DNA of 64,000 nucleotides. It comes from Phorcus lineatus. Lineage: Eukaryota; Mollusca; Gastropoda; Trochida; Trochidae. The stretch covers positions 27,997,429-28,061,428 of the forward strand of contig OV121097.1 of assembly GCA_921293015.1 (NCBI GenBank), written 5' to 3'. Made by a program: the position numbers and the translations under genes. Positions 51,071 through 61,852 of the stretch are shown piece after piece (within the stretch, counting starts at the first letter, position 1; the number at the start of each line of letters is the position of its first letter). The notes under the pieces are model-generated. The model searched no databases. It had not been told where the DNA came from and worked only from the letters and a program-made list of their open reading frames with translations.

Positions 51071-52011
51071 CTATTTTTATTTACGTATTGGAAAAGGTTT
51101 GTAGATTTTTATTGAAAAGAAAAGATGATACCAAATCCCAGTCTAAAAGCTGATAATATATTTCACTTTCACTGCTATGCAACCGCCAGTCTCTCGAGTC
51201 ATTAAGTCTCACACTAAACTCTGCTAGATAGCGAGAAGCCTGATTGGATTTATTCAAAGAAAGTTTTTTAAGACCAAATCTTGAATACGCCTGTGAATTG
51301 TGGGATGGTTGTTTGTTAGAGTTTTCGTATACAATTGAAAAAGTTCAAAATGAAACCGTAATGATAGTTACTGGCCTTCCTATATTTGTTTCCCGAGAAT
51401 CTTTATTATATGAAACAGGGTAGCAATCATTAAAGGAGAAAAAAAAACATATCAGAAACTATGTTTATTTTATAATATACAAGTATATATACAATACTAA
51501 TGCCTGACAGTTACTTTGTGACATTATGCCTCAGACTGTTCAAACTATGACCAATGGTAAGTAAAGAAACGTGTGTGATCTTTCTATGTCCTACTCCCGC
51601 ACAACACTTTATAGAAAACCGTTTTATCAATTATGTTAACAACTTTGGAATAACCACCACTGCACATACGAGAAGCCGATTCCCTCAAAATCTTACATTT
51701 CCCAAAAAAACGTTGAAAGTACCAAAATATTTATCATTTCGTAAAAGAAAACGAAACATAATTCATACTCGGTTCAGAATGTACCAGATTAAACGATGAG
51801 TTATATACAATTCCTCTTGCAGACAATCTTGGATGTATTTGCAGATCTACTTGTGAAAGCTCTTACCTATATTTCATGGAATGTTCTATGTATTCCAATA
51901 ATACATGAGATGTTTGATAATATTAGTACACTATGTATTAATAGATTACTGTTTAATTTTGACTTAAAATCAAATTGCAGTACAGATCTTTCTTCTATTG
52001 ATAATATCCAG

Positions 52012-52360
52012 GACCCCATTTCACAAAAATCAAGCTTAGTGTAGGAGTGATTTTCAGATTAGTCACTGTTGTCGGGTCAGCTTGGGACTATATATGTGTC
52101 TGTTGGATATTTGTGATGATCTTGCACAGATATTCTTCTCGTTCTGGCTAACATTCTCGCTGACGTGATCGAAACTTGCAGCATTTATTTGAGATATATG
52201 TTGCGAGGCACCCTATAGACGTAAACCACACGTAAACTGTAAGTATCAAGTCTACGTTTGGTTTTGTGAAACGCAAGTTCGCTACTCGTAAACGTAAATT
52301 TTAGTTGCACTTATTTTTTAAACGTACACATAGATTTACGATATTTTGTGAAACAGGGTC
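52012..52360. mobile_element. MITE inserted in the LINE (349 bp, CAG target duplication)
   Basis: Terminal inverted repeats GACCCCATTTCACAAAA (52012) and GACCCTGTTTCACAAAA (minus strand from 52360). Direct CAG copies at 52009-52011 and 52361-52363 bracket it. Removing the element and one CAG restores a continuous LINE reading (AATATCCAG then ATATTTAAA), which fixes the boundaries. Superfamily uncertain: a 3-bp duplication fits several. Confidence 0.8.
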
Positions 52361-52518
52361 CAGATATTTAAAGAAGTTCATAAGTTTATATAACTCTTGA
52401 AAGATTTGATAAATAGATAACTCTTTGAGTACTTACCAGTGCTATTTTACTTTAACCACACTTTTTTGTCTGTACTTCTGTATATATGTATCACATCTCT
52501 CTATATAATTCTATGTAC

Positions 52519-52522
<4 letters not shown>

Positions 52523-52556
<34 letters not shown>
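52523..52556. repeat. (AT)n microsatellite in LINE 3' UTR
   Basis: Uninterrupted AT run of about 34 bp, directly readable. Confidence 0.9.
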
Positions 52557-52558
<2 letters not shown>

Positions 52559-52779
52559 TTTCCATACTATATGTAAGTAATTTACATTGGAGAGGGTTTC
52601 ACTACGTTGGATTACATGTACATAATGCTTTCCTTTGAATAATTATGTTTAAACAAAAGAAGAAAGCATCACAAATGCTAAAATTTTCATCAAAATGTTA
52701 AAAAATCTCCAAGACAAACGAATTTCCACTCACAATTTCAGTCAAAGTTTAACGTATTTAATTTCGAATACTGAACATT

Positions 52780-53400
52780 TTTCTTTTCAATGATTCAGAC
52801 CTATGGTTTAGTTAATATATCAAATTTAGAAACAAAATCTTTAAGATCTTTGAAAAACAAGAGCCCTGGTATTGATTGTTACTCTTTTGAATATCTTATT
52901 TTAATGGTCTGACCTGGGAAACTTGATTTTAAGGTACACACAGAGAGCCTTTGGAAAGGGGAGCAAGTTGGTGCTACAAAAAAATTAGAATTGGATCCCA
53001 TATGCTGAATTGATATCAATTCTTACTAAAAACAATGCCACCTCCACTGTGTTATTGATCCAATGTCGTCATATCGCTTCATGTTTCGAGCTGAGATTCT
53101 AGGTGTCGTTGATGATGACTCCAAGCTCTTCTTGGATGGTTTAATAACCAACCTTAAAGCTGCTATGGATACTCTCACTCTCTTCTATAGGATGTCTGGA
53201 CACAGGCAAGACTAAAGCCTTGTGGATTGGATCGAAAAAAACGTAAAAAAAAGTAATCTGAAGGCTTTTACTGGCATACAGGTAGTTTTAAGGTCCAAGG
53301 CATTGTTCTTAATGTAGATTTCAATGATCTGTCGATGATCAATACTAGGAAGGAACAAAAGGAACTTGACCAACACTGGCACAATTACTGTTATATAATT
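52780..53400 (+). pseudogene. L1/Tx1-like LINE, reverse-transcriptase part (decayed)
   Basis: Encodes SLRSLKNKSPGIDCYSFEYL (about 52839-52900), FRAEILG, a degraded catalytic box VDDDSKLFLDG in place of a Y/FADD type motif (about 53108-53142), LKAAMDTL, TKALWIGSKK after a frameshift (about 53212), GIVLNVDFNDL (about 53302), and finally TGTITVI (about 53380). Order and spacing match L1/Tx1-type elements, but a large piece between the fingers and the palm is missing. Stops and frameshifts throughout. Continues at 53757 after an insertion. Confidence 0.75.
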
Positions 53401-53756
53401 AAAATTTAGAATTAAGATTTCGCGCTTTTTGCAAAAATGTTTTAGAAGATGAATTACATTTTATGTTTTTATGTCCATTATATAATGAATTAAGAAAAAG
53501 ATATATGCTCATTTTTTGAATGTAAAAATAATACAAGTCTAACTGCTCTTTTGCAAACTGGAAATGATAGATAGAATGATAATGATAATGATAGAAGCTT
53601 TTTTGTTACGATGTTCTCTACTTTAATTCCATGCATATATTTCTAAAGCCTGTATACATTTTTGTTAGCACCAAACCTTTACGTTGATAATATTTGTCTT
53701 GTAAATTTTGTACATGGGCTTGTGGCCTTTATACTGAATAAACTTCTATCTATCTA
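53400..53756 (+). mobile_element. 5'-truncated LINE tail inserted in the L1/Tx1-like LINE
   Basis: Encodes a C-terminal cysteine/histidine motif ending in EDELHFMFLCPLYNELRKRY (about 53449-53508), followed by a 3' UTR that ends in TGAATAAACTTCTATCTATC. It splits the host element exactly between TGTITVI and LVHIFTALPIPP, two pieces that are adjacent in intact relatives. Target duplication not resolved. Confidence 0.75.
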
Positions 53757-55800
53757 AACATTGGTACACATTTTCACTGCACTTCCCATTCCTCCAATAA
53801 GCTTTATTGATGTTATTGAAAAACTCTTCTTAAAGTTTAATAGGAGCGATACATCCGACATGATTAAGAGGACTTTTGTGAAAAAGAATAATAAGAAAGG
53901 TGATAAAAGAATGATTGAAAAGAAATATTTTATTGACTCGTTTTTGATAACTACTTTGAAAAGAGTATTTAGAAATTTAGAAAGTATTCAGTAAAGAACT
54001 ATGTAACGTACAACAAACAAACAGTAAAATGTCTACTATTTCTGTACGGTTGACAACCCTTATTGGAAAGACGCCTTTATGGCATGAAAGAGGTATAGAG
54101 GTCTTTTTACAACAGATGATATCATCTATAGTTTATGCTGATGCTAAGTTATCAATTATCTAACTCAGATCTTTTTTATTAACAATTGGTTAAAAAATCG
54201 AACTACAACAATAAAGGACCACTTTGATTCAAACGGACTAATTTCTTTTACAAACTTTAAGGTAAGATTCCCGGTTAGTGGTGCATTCCTGGATTACAAT
54301 AGAGTCATGAAACGCATTCCAGTTGCATGGTGATCATGTTTAAGTGAATCAAACCCTTGTGATTAATGACGCAATGTATACTCTCCTTTTCCTCACAAAG
54401 GGTTTTAATTTGTTTTAAGATACATTTATGAACAACCATATTTTACCTGAAGTCTGTAACAAGTGCCAAACTAATGTCAATGTTACTTTGCCTTGGATCT
54501 ATATTTTTAAAAATTATAGAAAATGTACAAAAGATGCTAAGCTCTTAGATTTTCAGTTCAGATTTATCATTTTGACTGTGTATACTAAACAGAGTTGCTG
54601 AAAATGAAATTACATACATACTTTTTGTTAATCAGAAACAGAAGTCAATGGCCATAATTTTATTTCTTGTGCCCTAGTAAAGAGGTTCCGGAATGAAGTA
54701 AGTACCTTTATAAGAAACATTTTGTATATTTAAGTTGTTCTTTTTGTCTTCGCACTACTGTTGGCTCATGATTCTGGCGATGATACTGTCAAAAATATTG
54801 TTATTGCTGGTAAAACAAAATTCTTCAATCATTAACAACAGAAATTAAATTCATCAAGCTTTCTGAAAGAAACACAAAACATTCTGCTTGTTAAAAAGTA
54901 CTAGCCAGAAATCAAACCTAGAATTGTGAGCTTCCAAAAGAAATGGCCAGAGGATATTATTGTATGCTAAGAATTTATTTTTCTACTGACAAAAAACATA
55001 ATCCATATAGATCCAAACAAATCCAACATTTTAATGTTTGATGATGTAATGAAAAATATTGTCCGATTTTTAACAGTTGTGCATACAGTTACTCATATAT
55101 TATATTTGTCATGGTTTGCTTAAATTAAATGACGTATAACTTATTCTCAACATAGGAATAACAGAGAGATACCACAGTCAATTTCAAAGAACTAAGAAAC
55201 TCATTTTCCCAGTTAACAAATATACTGTTACCAGAGGCATTAAATCAAAGTACCCGCACTTGTTGAGCTAAGGGTAATTTTTTGGATGCCATCTCCCGGC
55301 TCCCTTTTCATGACCAGCTGGATCTAGTCTTGTGGCTTTTGGATAGCATCAAAAAAGAATAAAGAATTAGACTTGAATTAATTACACGTTGTGTTTGATT
55401 GAGTTAAAATTGTGATGTAGTATTATTGTATTTGTTTTTTTCCTTATAGTTTGTCATGATCGCGAAACAGGGGGAAATCGATGCTATATATGTCGAGAGA
55501 AGAATTATTAAGGTTATGAACATCAGTTTTTTCAGATACTCCTATATATCCCATTCATCATCCTTACCTAATCATTATTCCATCCCTGTCTCTTTTCCTA
55601 ACACCTATCCTTGTTTTTCTCTGTAAATATTGTTAGCTTGGAAATGTATTTAGTTGAATTAAAGCAAATGTATCCGCTAATTGAAAGGGGAAAAAAGGAT
55701 CAACCCCGCCGATCCCTAGCCACGTGGGTCATGTAGGGGTTTATGTATGGAATCGTGGTGGAAATGCTCTCCGTAATAAAAAAAAAAAAAAAAAAAAAAA
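53757..55800 (+). pseudogene. L1/Tx1-like LINE, C-terminal part and 3' end (decayed)
   Basis: Resumes with VHIFTALPIPPISFIDVIEK and IKRTFVKK..IEKKYFI (53761-53990), the post-palm region. Then come INNWLKNRTTTIKDHFDSNG (about 54180), WIYIFKNYRKCTKDAKLLDF (about 54497) followed by QFRF, and DDTVKNIVIAGKTKFF (about 54781), as in the zf-RVT region of L1/Tx1 elements. A 23-bp poly(A) at 55778-55800 probably marks the 3' end, with a GC-rich 3' UTR segment at about 55700-55760. That the poly(A) belongs to this copy is inference. Confidence 0.68.
55778..55800 (+). repeat. Poly(A) tract ending a retroposed sequence
   Basis: 23 consecutive A at the downstream edge of the LINE cluster. Consistent with target-primed reverse transcription of a plus-strand LINE. 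Confidence 0.85.
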
Positions 55801-56106
55801 TGAACCCTGGTCAATACAAATACAGTTGATAGACGACTGTATAGTATCGTGTTGGTAAGGCGTAAGTCTTATTCTATCTTATGCTTCGAGACGAAGCTAT
55901 TGATGTTCATCAATTCATGTAAAATGGACACATACAGCTGCTACATATCAGTTTTTTCTTGTGATTCTTGAAGATCTTTCCATAGATTGGGCAGCTAGTC
56001 GGCTGAACTTCCACGTCCTGAAACCATAGTTATCACATTGATAAAATCTCACTTGAGAATTAAGTTTTCTCCTTCCATTCATTATGCACAATATCTTGTT
56101 ATGTTT

Positions 56107-56404
56107 GAGATGAGGTGAGGTGTTTAACGCCACTTTCAAGATTATTTCATTTATATCGCGGCTGCTAGTATTATTGCAGGGAGAAAGTCCGCAACACCAT
56201 TATGGCTATGCGTTGTAACCTGCGAGCATCGGCTGGAACTAGCGAACCATGGGTGATACTGCACTGAAATTCAGTGTAGCATTGCACCCAAACCTGACTG
56301 CGTGGAAAACAGTTCTCTACTGTTGCCTAGCCCCTAGCGGGATTCGAACCATGGAACTCCTGATCCGAAGCCGAACGCGCTAACCACTGCGCTATCCCGC
56401 CCCC
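56107..56404 (-). mobile_element. tRNA-derived SINE, minus strand
   Basis: On the minus strand it starts with a tRNA-like head: A box within TAGCGCAGTGGTTAGCGCG (56394-56376) and B box GGTTCGAATCC (56350-56340), the internal RNA polymerase III promoter. A tRNA-unrelated body follows (TGCAGTATCACCCATGGTTC..), ending with GGCGTTAAACACC and TCACCTCACCTCATC. It cannot be a functional tRNA gene because the cloverleaf does not close after the B box. A rearranged relative lies at 20405-20640. Confidence 0.82.
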
Positions 56405-56645
56405 TGTTATGTTTGAATAACTTTCCATTGTGCAACGATAAACCCACCTCTCTCACATTTGCAGAGTAACAAAACACTAAATCTAGTCCAAATAAACCGT
56501 GGGAACCAGAATTTCCAAATGAACACTTCAATACATCCATGAAGGTTAAGGAAACACTCAACTATAAGGAATTCAAGAGCTTAATGTTTCGTTGATAATA
56601 TTATTATGACGTAAGTTTTGATCATATTGATGACAACGTTTCCTT

Positions 56646-56979
56646 CATCCTGTCTCAGGGTAAGACGTATAGCTGACGCTCCACTCTTCTTACCCTGGGT
56701 GTAAACTCCAGCAAAACCTTCGCACCGTAACCCATGATTCAGCCAATCAAATGCTTTTATCGCGATGGTGTGCGATTAAATTTCAGCCAACCAAAGAGAA
56801 CCTCTCGAACAGGAGTTGGCTTTCGCTCTTACGTGAGGGAGTTAGTGAGTGAGTTGGGGTTTAACGTGCTTTGAACAATATTTTAGTTATAAAACACGTG
56901 TTCGCTCTTACGCCAAATTGAAGAAAGAAAGAAATGAAGAGTGGAGCGTCAGCTATACGTCTTGCCCTGAGACAGGAAG
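56646..56979. mobile_element. MITE with 9-bp target duplication (Mutator-like)
   Basis: Long terminal inverted repeats: 56649-56689 and 56936-56976 are complementary over 41 bp with one mismatch (outer part CCTGTCTCAGGGTAAGACG). They extend a few bases further with another mismatch. CGTTTCCTT is duplicated at 56637-56645 and 56980-56988. A 9-bp duplication with long inverted repeats is typical of Mutator-like elements. About 255 bp without the SINE tail nested in it. No coding capacity. Confidence 0.8.
56834..56900 (-). mobile_element. 67-bp SINE 3' tail with perfect 12-bp target duplication
   Basis: On the minus strand it reads ATATTGTTCAAAGCACGTTA, AACCCCAACTCACTCACT, the 3' end of the (ACTC)n SINE. 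TTCGCTCTTACG is duplicated exactly at 56822-56833 and 56901-56912. It is an extremely 5'-truncated insertion inside the Mutator-like MITE. Confidence 0.9.
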
Positions 56980-57592
56980 CGTTTCCTTGTTGTAAAAGTC
57001 ATCAGTTGCATGCATCGCTTGAAAAGTCATCAATGTGTTCGTTTTTGCTTCATAGTTTTTCATTAGGCACCTGAACTGAACACCTTTCGTGAAGTAAATT
57101 CTTACTACAAGATAAAAATTCTTACTGTATAGAGAGTAAATTTCTGATATGTCTGAGTAAGTTTTCGTTTAAAACGATCAGCTCATTTCGATTAAAGTAG
57201 TGATCTTTAGAACTTAGAATATTTAAGTGTAAAAGAGCTTGTGATTGGTCAAGTTCAAAAGAAAGGTGATTGGTCACAGATGCAAGACATGACCCTGGCC
57301 TAGCCATAGTAATCAGATCGTAAAGCTACGAAGTACAATTTCATCGGATCTGATTTTTTAAAAACTGAAATTGAGGTTTTCAAGAAGACCTGAAAAAATA
57401 CAAGATATCTTAAATTGATGATCTATTTAATTGTCCTTGTCTTTTATACAGGTGTCGCACCAGGAACAGTGTTGTACACAATGACTCTCTTGTTATCTTG
57501 GTACCGGGGTCTGTCTCTAAAATACCTTGTAATGGGAAATTGTTTAAGGGCAAACTCAGAATGTCAATAAAATAGAAAAATGTTGAAATACC

Positions 57593-57823
57593 TCAGAGAC
57601 TATGCATGATTCTCCAATACGTCCCTTGGTCGGTCGGGTTTGTTGTCCAGCAAGATAGACGAACAAATGAGAACCAAATCATGGAACAACCTACTGTCTG
57701 TTTACATGTTTCTTTACACATCTCAAATCCAAATGGTTCAAGTTTGTCCTCGGCTTCTGTAATTGACATGTAAACATAAATACATGAAAACGTTAGTTTC
57801 AACCAAATTAGGAAGAATGCCAT
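57593..57823 (-). CDS. Gene C: secreted PAN-like segment, partial or doubtful
   Basis: From the ATG at 57823 (minus), 76 residues: a hydrophobic leader MAFFLIWLKLTFSCIYVYMS, then a segment with C-x3-C-x5-C-x11-C, exactly the spacing of genes A and B (MCKETC..GCSMIW..LSCW). A splice acceptor-like TCAATTACAG ends just before the AEDKLEP segment (about 57767), so the PAN part could instead be an internal exon. The frame ends HSL-TGA, and the TGA lies directly before a donor-like GAG/GTATTT. It may be a short secreted peptide, an exon whose last codon mutated to a stop, or a dead paralogue. Downstream exons like those of gene B were not found on this strand. Confidence 0.4.
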   Translation of the reverse strand: MAFFLIWLKLTFSCIYVYMSITEAEDKLEPFGFEMCKETCKQTVGCSMIWFSFVRLSCWTTNPTDQGTYWRIMHSL

Positions 57824-57999
57824 TGTTAGTTTCAACTACTTCAGGAAACGATTGCGAAAACTGCTTTTCACTTCGGTTCACATTTCCTTTTAACAGATAT
57901 TATGAACTTGTTAACCAATAATTGATTTGTAAGGAAGCAATTAACTTGGTTTTACAATGAAAGACTATACATATGATGAACCAGAGAACACTAAATTCA

Positions 58000-60225
58000 T
58001 ATATAATTATCATGTTGCTTTCTGTAGATACAAGAGACACTAACTAATACTTGTATTGTAGTATAACATATCCTATTAATATTTATTTGGATTTCAATGA
58101 AAGTTTTATTACCGAATCATGTAACGTTTTCCTAAGAATTCTATCAATACAACAAGTAAAATTTTAATAAGATAGGCATTCATTTGCAATAGAACAGTCA
58201 TTTCGTACGATGTAGCATGTTGCTTTGATGAAAGACGGTTATTGGAAAATGTTAATCGAGGCTGAAATGAGAACAAATTAACTTGAAGTTAGCGTGTACA
58301 TGTATGTGATGATTTTCCCCCAACAGGAGGTAGCTTCGTCAATATTTCTACCCAGACTCAATACCAACGATTTCGAAGCCTGCAATAAAAGTTAGTTGTT
58401 CAATCAGCGATACCGTTTTAGAAGTTGTCATTCAAAATGCCTAAATTATTTCTCTTTATTCGAATGTACACTTTGCACTTTGATTCTTCTTCCAGAACAT
58501 AGTCGCTTTATTTATAATTAGCGACTGCATCATTGCATAGGCCTAAGTGACAACAAATATACTGACCACCATGAGTTTTCATTTGCTGAAATATTGCAAG
58601 GTATAACATGTTTCAACATTTTGCCTCTACGGGAACCTGTCGGAAAGCTCGTATTAGAACAGAGGTTGCAAAGGATTTTGATGGCGAAACTGGATAAATG
58701 ATTTGGATTTAACATTGCATGCCGTCTTGCCGCGATAAGAGTGAAATACAATTGAAACTGGCGTGAAACCCAAAATCACTTCACCTCACCTAATTCTTAT
58801 CCTGGTGCAAATATAATGTATTTTGGATTTAGTTTGGATACCATGTGCATAACTTCATTTACGCATGCAATACACCATCTTACAGGGAAAGCTATTCAGA
58901 AAAATAGGCAAGAAAATGAACAAACGTTCGGTTTGAAGCTATTGTAACTTGCAAATGTTTCAGAATTACATTTCATTATTCATGATTTTATTCATGAAAT
59001 TACAAGAGATGTACTAAAAGCTTTTCTATTTGGTGAATACGACTTTATCATGACAGACGTTCGTATACATCATATAATTTTATTTTTAGCTTTCAGACCG
59101 GAAATTATATAGAAATAATAAATAAGCAAAGAAAAAATGTAGTTCATGTTCTTGACAGTCGTGTATAAATGTTAAATCTCATCAAGCAACTCATTACTAT
59201 ATCTCATGCAGTGGTTATGTTTCATTTTGTGGATATGTACTCACGTTTCTTCTCAAGAAATATATGCCTTCTAAAAGTGCGATTTCACTGCAGTTGCTAT
59301 TTCAGTCTTCTTCAAGCTCTCAATAATATGAAATTAACTAAATTTAAACTAATATCCAAACAATAAATGTAATCGGTCGAAATTTAATAAACTAGGAATA
59401 ATGCAATTTATTGATAAATGAAAAATCATTTCAATACCAGTCTTTATTAGTAATATTATTGAAAAATTATGAAAATAATGATTTAGACAATTTGGATAAT
59501 CACACCCTTCAAATTAGTAGCCCCATAACAAAAATTCAATATCAATTATCAAAGGATGTTGAATTATACACTCTTTGAGCGAAAATAAACATAACCAATT
59601 TTTGATCCATAACTGTTGAGAATTTTAGCACACTTGAATCAGATAAGCTTATGCAGCTTGTGTAAAGCCAATACAATGGGTAAACTTGATAGTGCTTCTT
59701 CAGATAATTTCACGTCACCATTCTCCTTGGTGGAAAAAATGGTTCAACGAATGCTGATAAATATGTTTTAATTCTCTGAGGACGGTGTACCTGATGAAAC
59801 AAATAGGGATCATCATACAAGAGTTATTATATATCATTATTGTCACATTACTTTGATAATATGTACTGGAAATATGGGAAAGAGCTCATAAATTGAGGTC
59901 AGTGGTTTATGTGGACATTAATAACATATGGTTCCATATCATTATAAATGAATGAATAATTTAGACATGTGTTTTGCGCCTTGTCCTACGGATCCAAAAT
60001 TGTTCAAAAGCGCACATCGAACGAGTAAGGCATCTGCAAAGTGAAATGATTTTTCGTTTCAAGTAACTGATGGTTGTATCCTTGTTGATTTTAAAGCGGA
60101 GAGAGTTCCACGGAACTTTCTTTCACCCAAGGTCTGTCACCAAATTTTTAAAAAGATGTTTGGCACCTCGATCTGTATTTGACACCTCCATCTGTATTTG
60201 ATGCCACCACTGAACTCAATACATT
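58000..60225. other. Intergenic stretch, no gene seen
   Basis: AT-rich DNA, probably upstream of the minus-strand gene C. Only short chance frames; no element ends or RNA genes recognised. Confidence 0.4.
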
Positions 60226-60534
60226 ATCGTAGTGTGGTAGTTTGCGTGCTCCAGAGACCTGAGAGCTATGCCAGCAGGAGCATGTACCGCTTACATGCTC
60301 CTGATAAGGACTCCCAAGCTGGACAGGTCGACGGGTAGAAGCCAGACCAAATTTGAGTCCTTCTAAAACCTGCTTTCTATCTCTCACTATGCCTTTCTTT
60401 CCGTCTTTTCCCTTATCCTTTCGATCCTTTCTCTCTGATCTGTCCACTCTCTTTTGGATGCTTGTCATCCACGTGTTTAATAACTGAAATATTGTTCAAA
60501 GCACGTTAAACCCCAATTCACTCACTCACTCACT
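60226..60534 (+). mobile_element. Full-length SINE with (ACTC)n tail
   Basis: Plus-strand copy with a tRNA-like head (GTGTGGTAGTTTGCGTGCTC, an A-box-like stretch), the core CCAAGCTGGACAGGTCGACG and ACCAAATTTGAGT, a pyrimidine-rich middle, and the 3' end GAAATATTGTTCAAAGCACG, TTAAACCCC then (ACTC)n to 60534. This is the reference copy for the partial ones at 13602, 15052, 56834 and 60675. The minus-strand frame at 60148-60468 is not a gene. Confidence 0.78.
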
Positions 60535-60674
60535 GTATTTAATGAGCTGGACGAAAAGATCGTTTTGAAACCTGCAGAGCAAGTCGAGTTTGTAGGTAAA
60601 CTTGAGCCGCTTGTTCCAGCGACTACCGCAAATGTAAGAACAGTGTAAGAGTTCCGCTGTCTAATTTGAAGCTA

Positions 60675-60723
60675 TAACTGAAATATTGTTCAAAGCACGT
60701 TAAACCCCAACTCACTCACTCAC
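60675..60723 (+). mobile_element. 49-bp SINE 3' tail with perfect 9-bp target duplication
   Basis: TAACTGAAATATTGTTCAAA, the GCACG motif, TTAAACCCC and (ACTC)n only. TTGAAGCTA is duplicated exactly at 60666-60674 and 60724-60732. Again an extremely truncated insertion of the same family as 60226-60534. Confidence 0.85.
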
Positions 60724-61244
60724 TTGAAGCTAATAGAGACGTTAAGGATAGGATACATGTTCCCATTTTCAAGTTTTTGTCAAAAACTTTGTTGCAGCAT
60801 TCTGGACACGTCGTTACTTTAACAAGATTGTTTTGTTGGATCCAATGCAAAGAGCATACTATTACAGTATTCGTACGTTTTAGCGAGGGCATTAAGAGGA
60901 TTTTGTGAGGGAGTTTTTAATTCACTCTATAAATGGTTGTCCAACTGACTATACGATCTGATAGCAATTCCCTCACATTACGGTATTGATAACAAAAATG
61001 ACATTGACGTGGTCATCTATTTGAAGACATTTTGAAGACATCTTTAGGTGATCTGATGGATTTAAAGAGCATTTTTATGAACGTATTGGACATAATTCGA
61101 AGACCAATGGCAGTACATCGTCATCAATGACGATAGATGCGCGTTTCAGACGCTCACTCAGAAGAGTTACTGGCACCTTACCATTTGCATCATCAGAGGT
61201 TTTAATAATGAGAGGTCGACGTTGTACATGTAACTCATGATGTA

Positions 61245-61850
61245 CAGCTGCATCCCAAAAGTTTGTTCACATAACTGCGTATCCTTGTGCAAATATCATG
61301 TAATTTGGAATGTCTATGAGAAATCATAGCAATACGAAAAAGAAACGCATAATGTAGAGTTTTCTATACAGAAGTGAAGATCCATTTAACTTTAACGTAA
61401 TTGTATGTCATACCCAAAAGTTAACCATTGCATTTTTGTCAGTTAATTAAAGTGATCAGGGGGTAAAAATCTGTAAACTTTCAGTTTCATTTTCCCTTAC
61501 AAAATCCATTTGAAGTAATCAACAGCTTTAAACACGAGTCATGTTTGATCCCATGCACTCGTTGTGATTGTGCTGATTTTTTTCTGAGACTGAAACTATA
61601 ATATTTTAATCGAAATATTAGGAAATCGGATTTTCGAAAACATGACCTCTCTGACTATTTTATCATGCCAAAATTCAAATTATTGCACGAGAGACAGGAC
61701 GATTCCAAAATGAGTTTAAAATTCGCTATTTTTTACATGAACAATAGGTGATTTATTGTAAGGTTTTCTGAAGTTATTTTACTGACGTTGAAACAAAACC
61801 AAAATCACTACGATACAGTGGTATTTGAACAAACTTTTGGTGTGCAGCTG
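61245..61850. mobile_element. MITE with TA target duplication, copy 2 (606 bp)
   Basis: Ends CAGCTGCATCCCAAAAGTTT and, from the right on the other strand, CAGCTGCACACCAAAAGTTT. TA flanks at 61243-61244 and 61851-61852. The interior is collinear with 23633-24261 (shared GCAAATATCATGT, AAAAAGAAACG.ATAAT, ATCATGCCAAAATTC). Same non-autonomous Tc1/mariner-like family. Confidence 0.85.
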
Positions 61851-61852
61851 TA

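Larger units (their letters stand above)
51220..52640 (+). pseudogene. LINE 3' fragment, second family, interrupted by a MITE
   Basis: Readable pieces in several frames: LRPNLEYACELWDGC.. and VTGLPIFVSRESLLYETG (about 51268-51420), YSRTTLYRKPFY (about 51592), NIIHTRFR (about 51758), then a C..C..C pattern with YFMECSMYSNN (about 51817-51902). This is the end of a reverse-transcriptase ORF and its terminal cysteine motif as in mollusc LINEs. The frame after the MITE resumes with IFKEVHKFI (about 52365). The 3' UTR includes an (AT)n run at 52523-52556 and probably ends near 52640. Many stops and frameshifts; clade not assigned. Confidence 0.78.

Noticed and set aside
56334-56404. tRNA gene on the minus strand (good A and B boxes)
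   Set aside because: No closing acceptor stem after the B box and the sequence continues into a SINE body; annotated as a SINE head.
60148-60468. 106-residue minus-strand frame rich in Lys/Arg
   Set aside because: Antisense reading of the SINE's pyrimidine-rich middle part.
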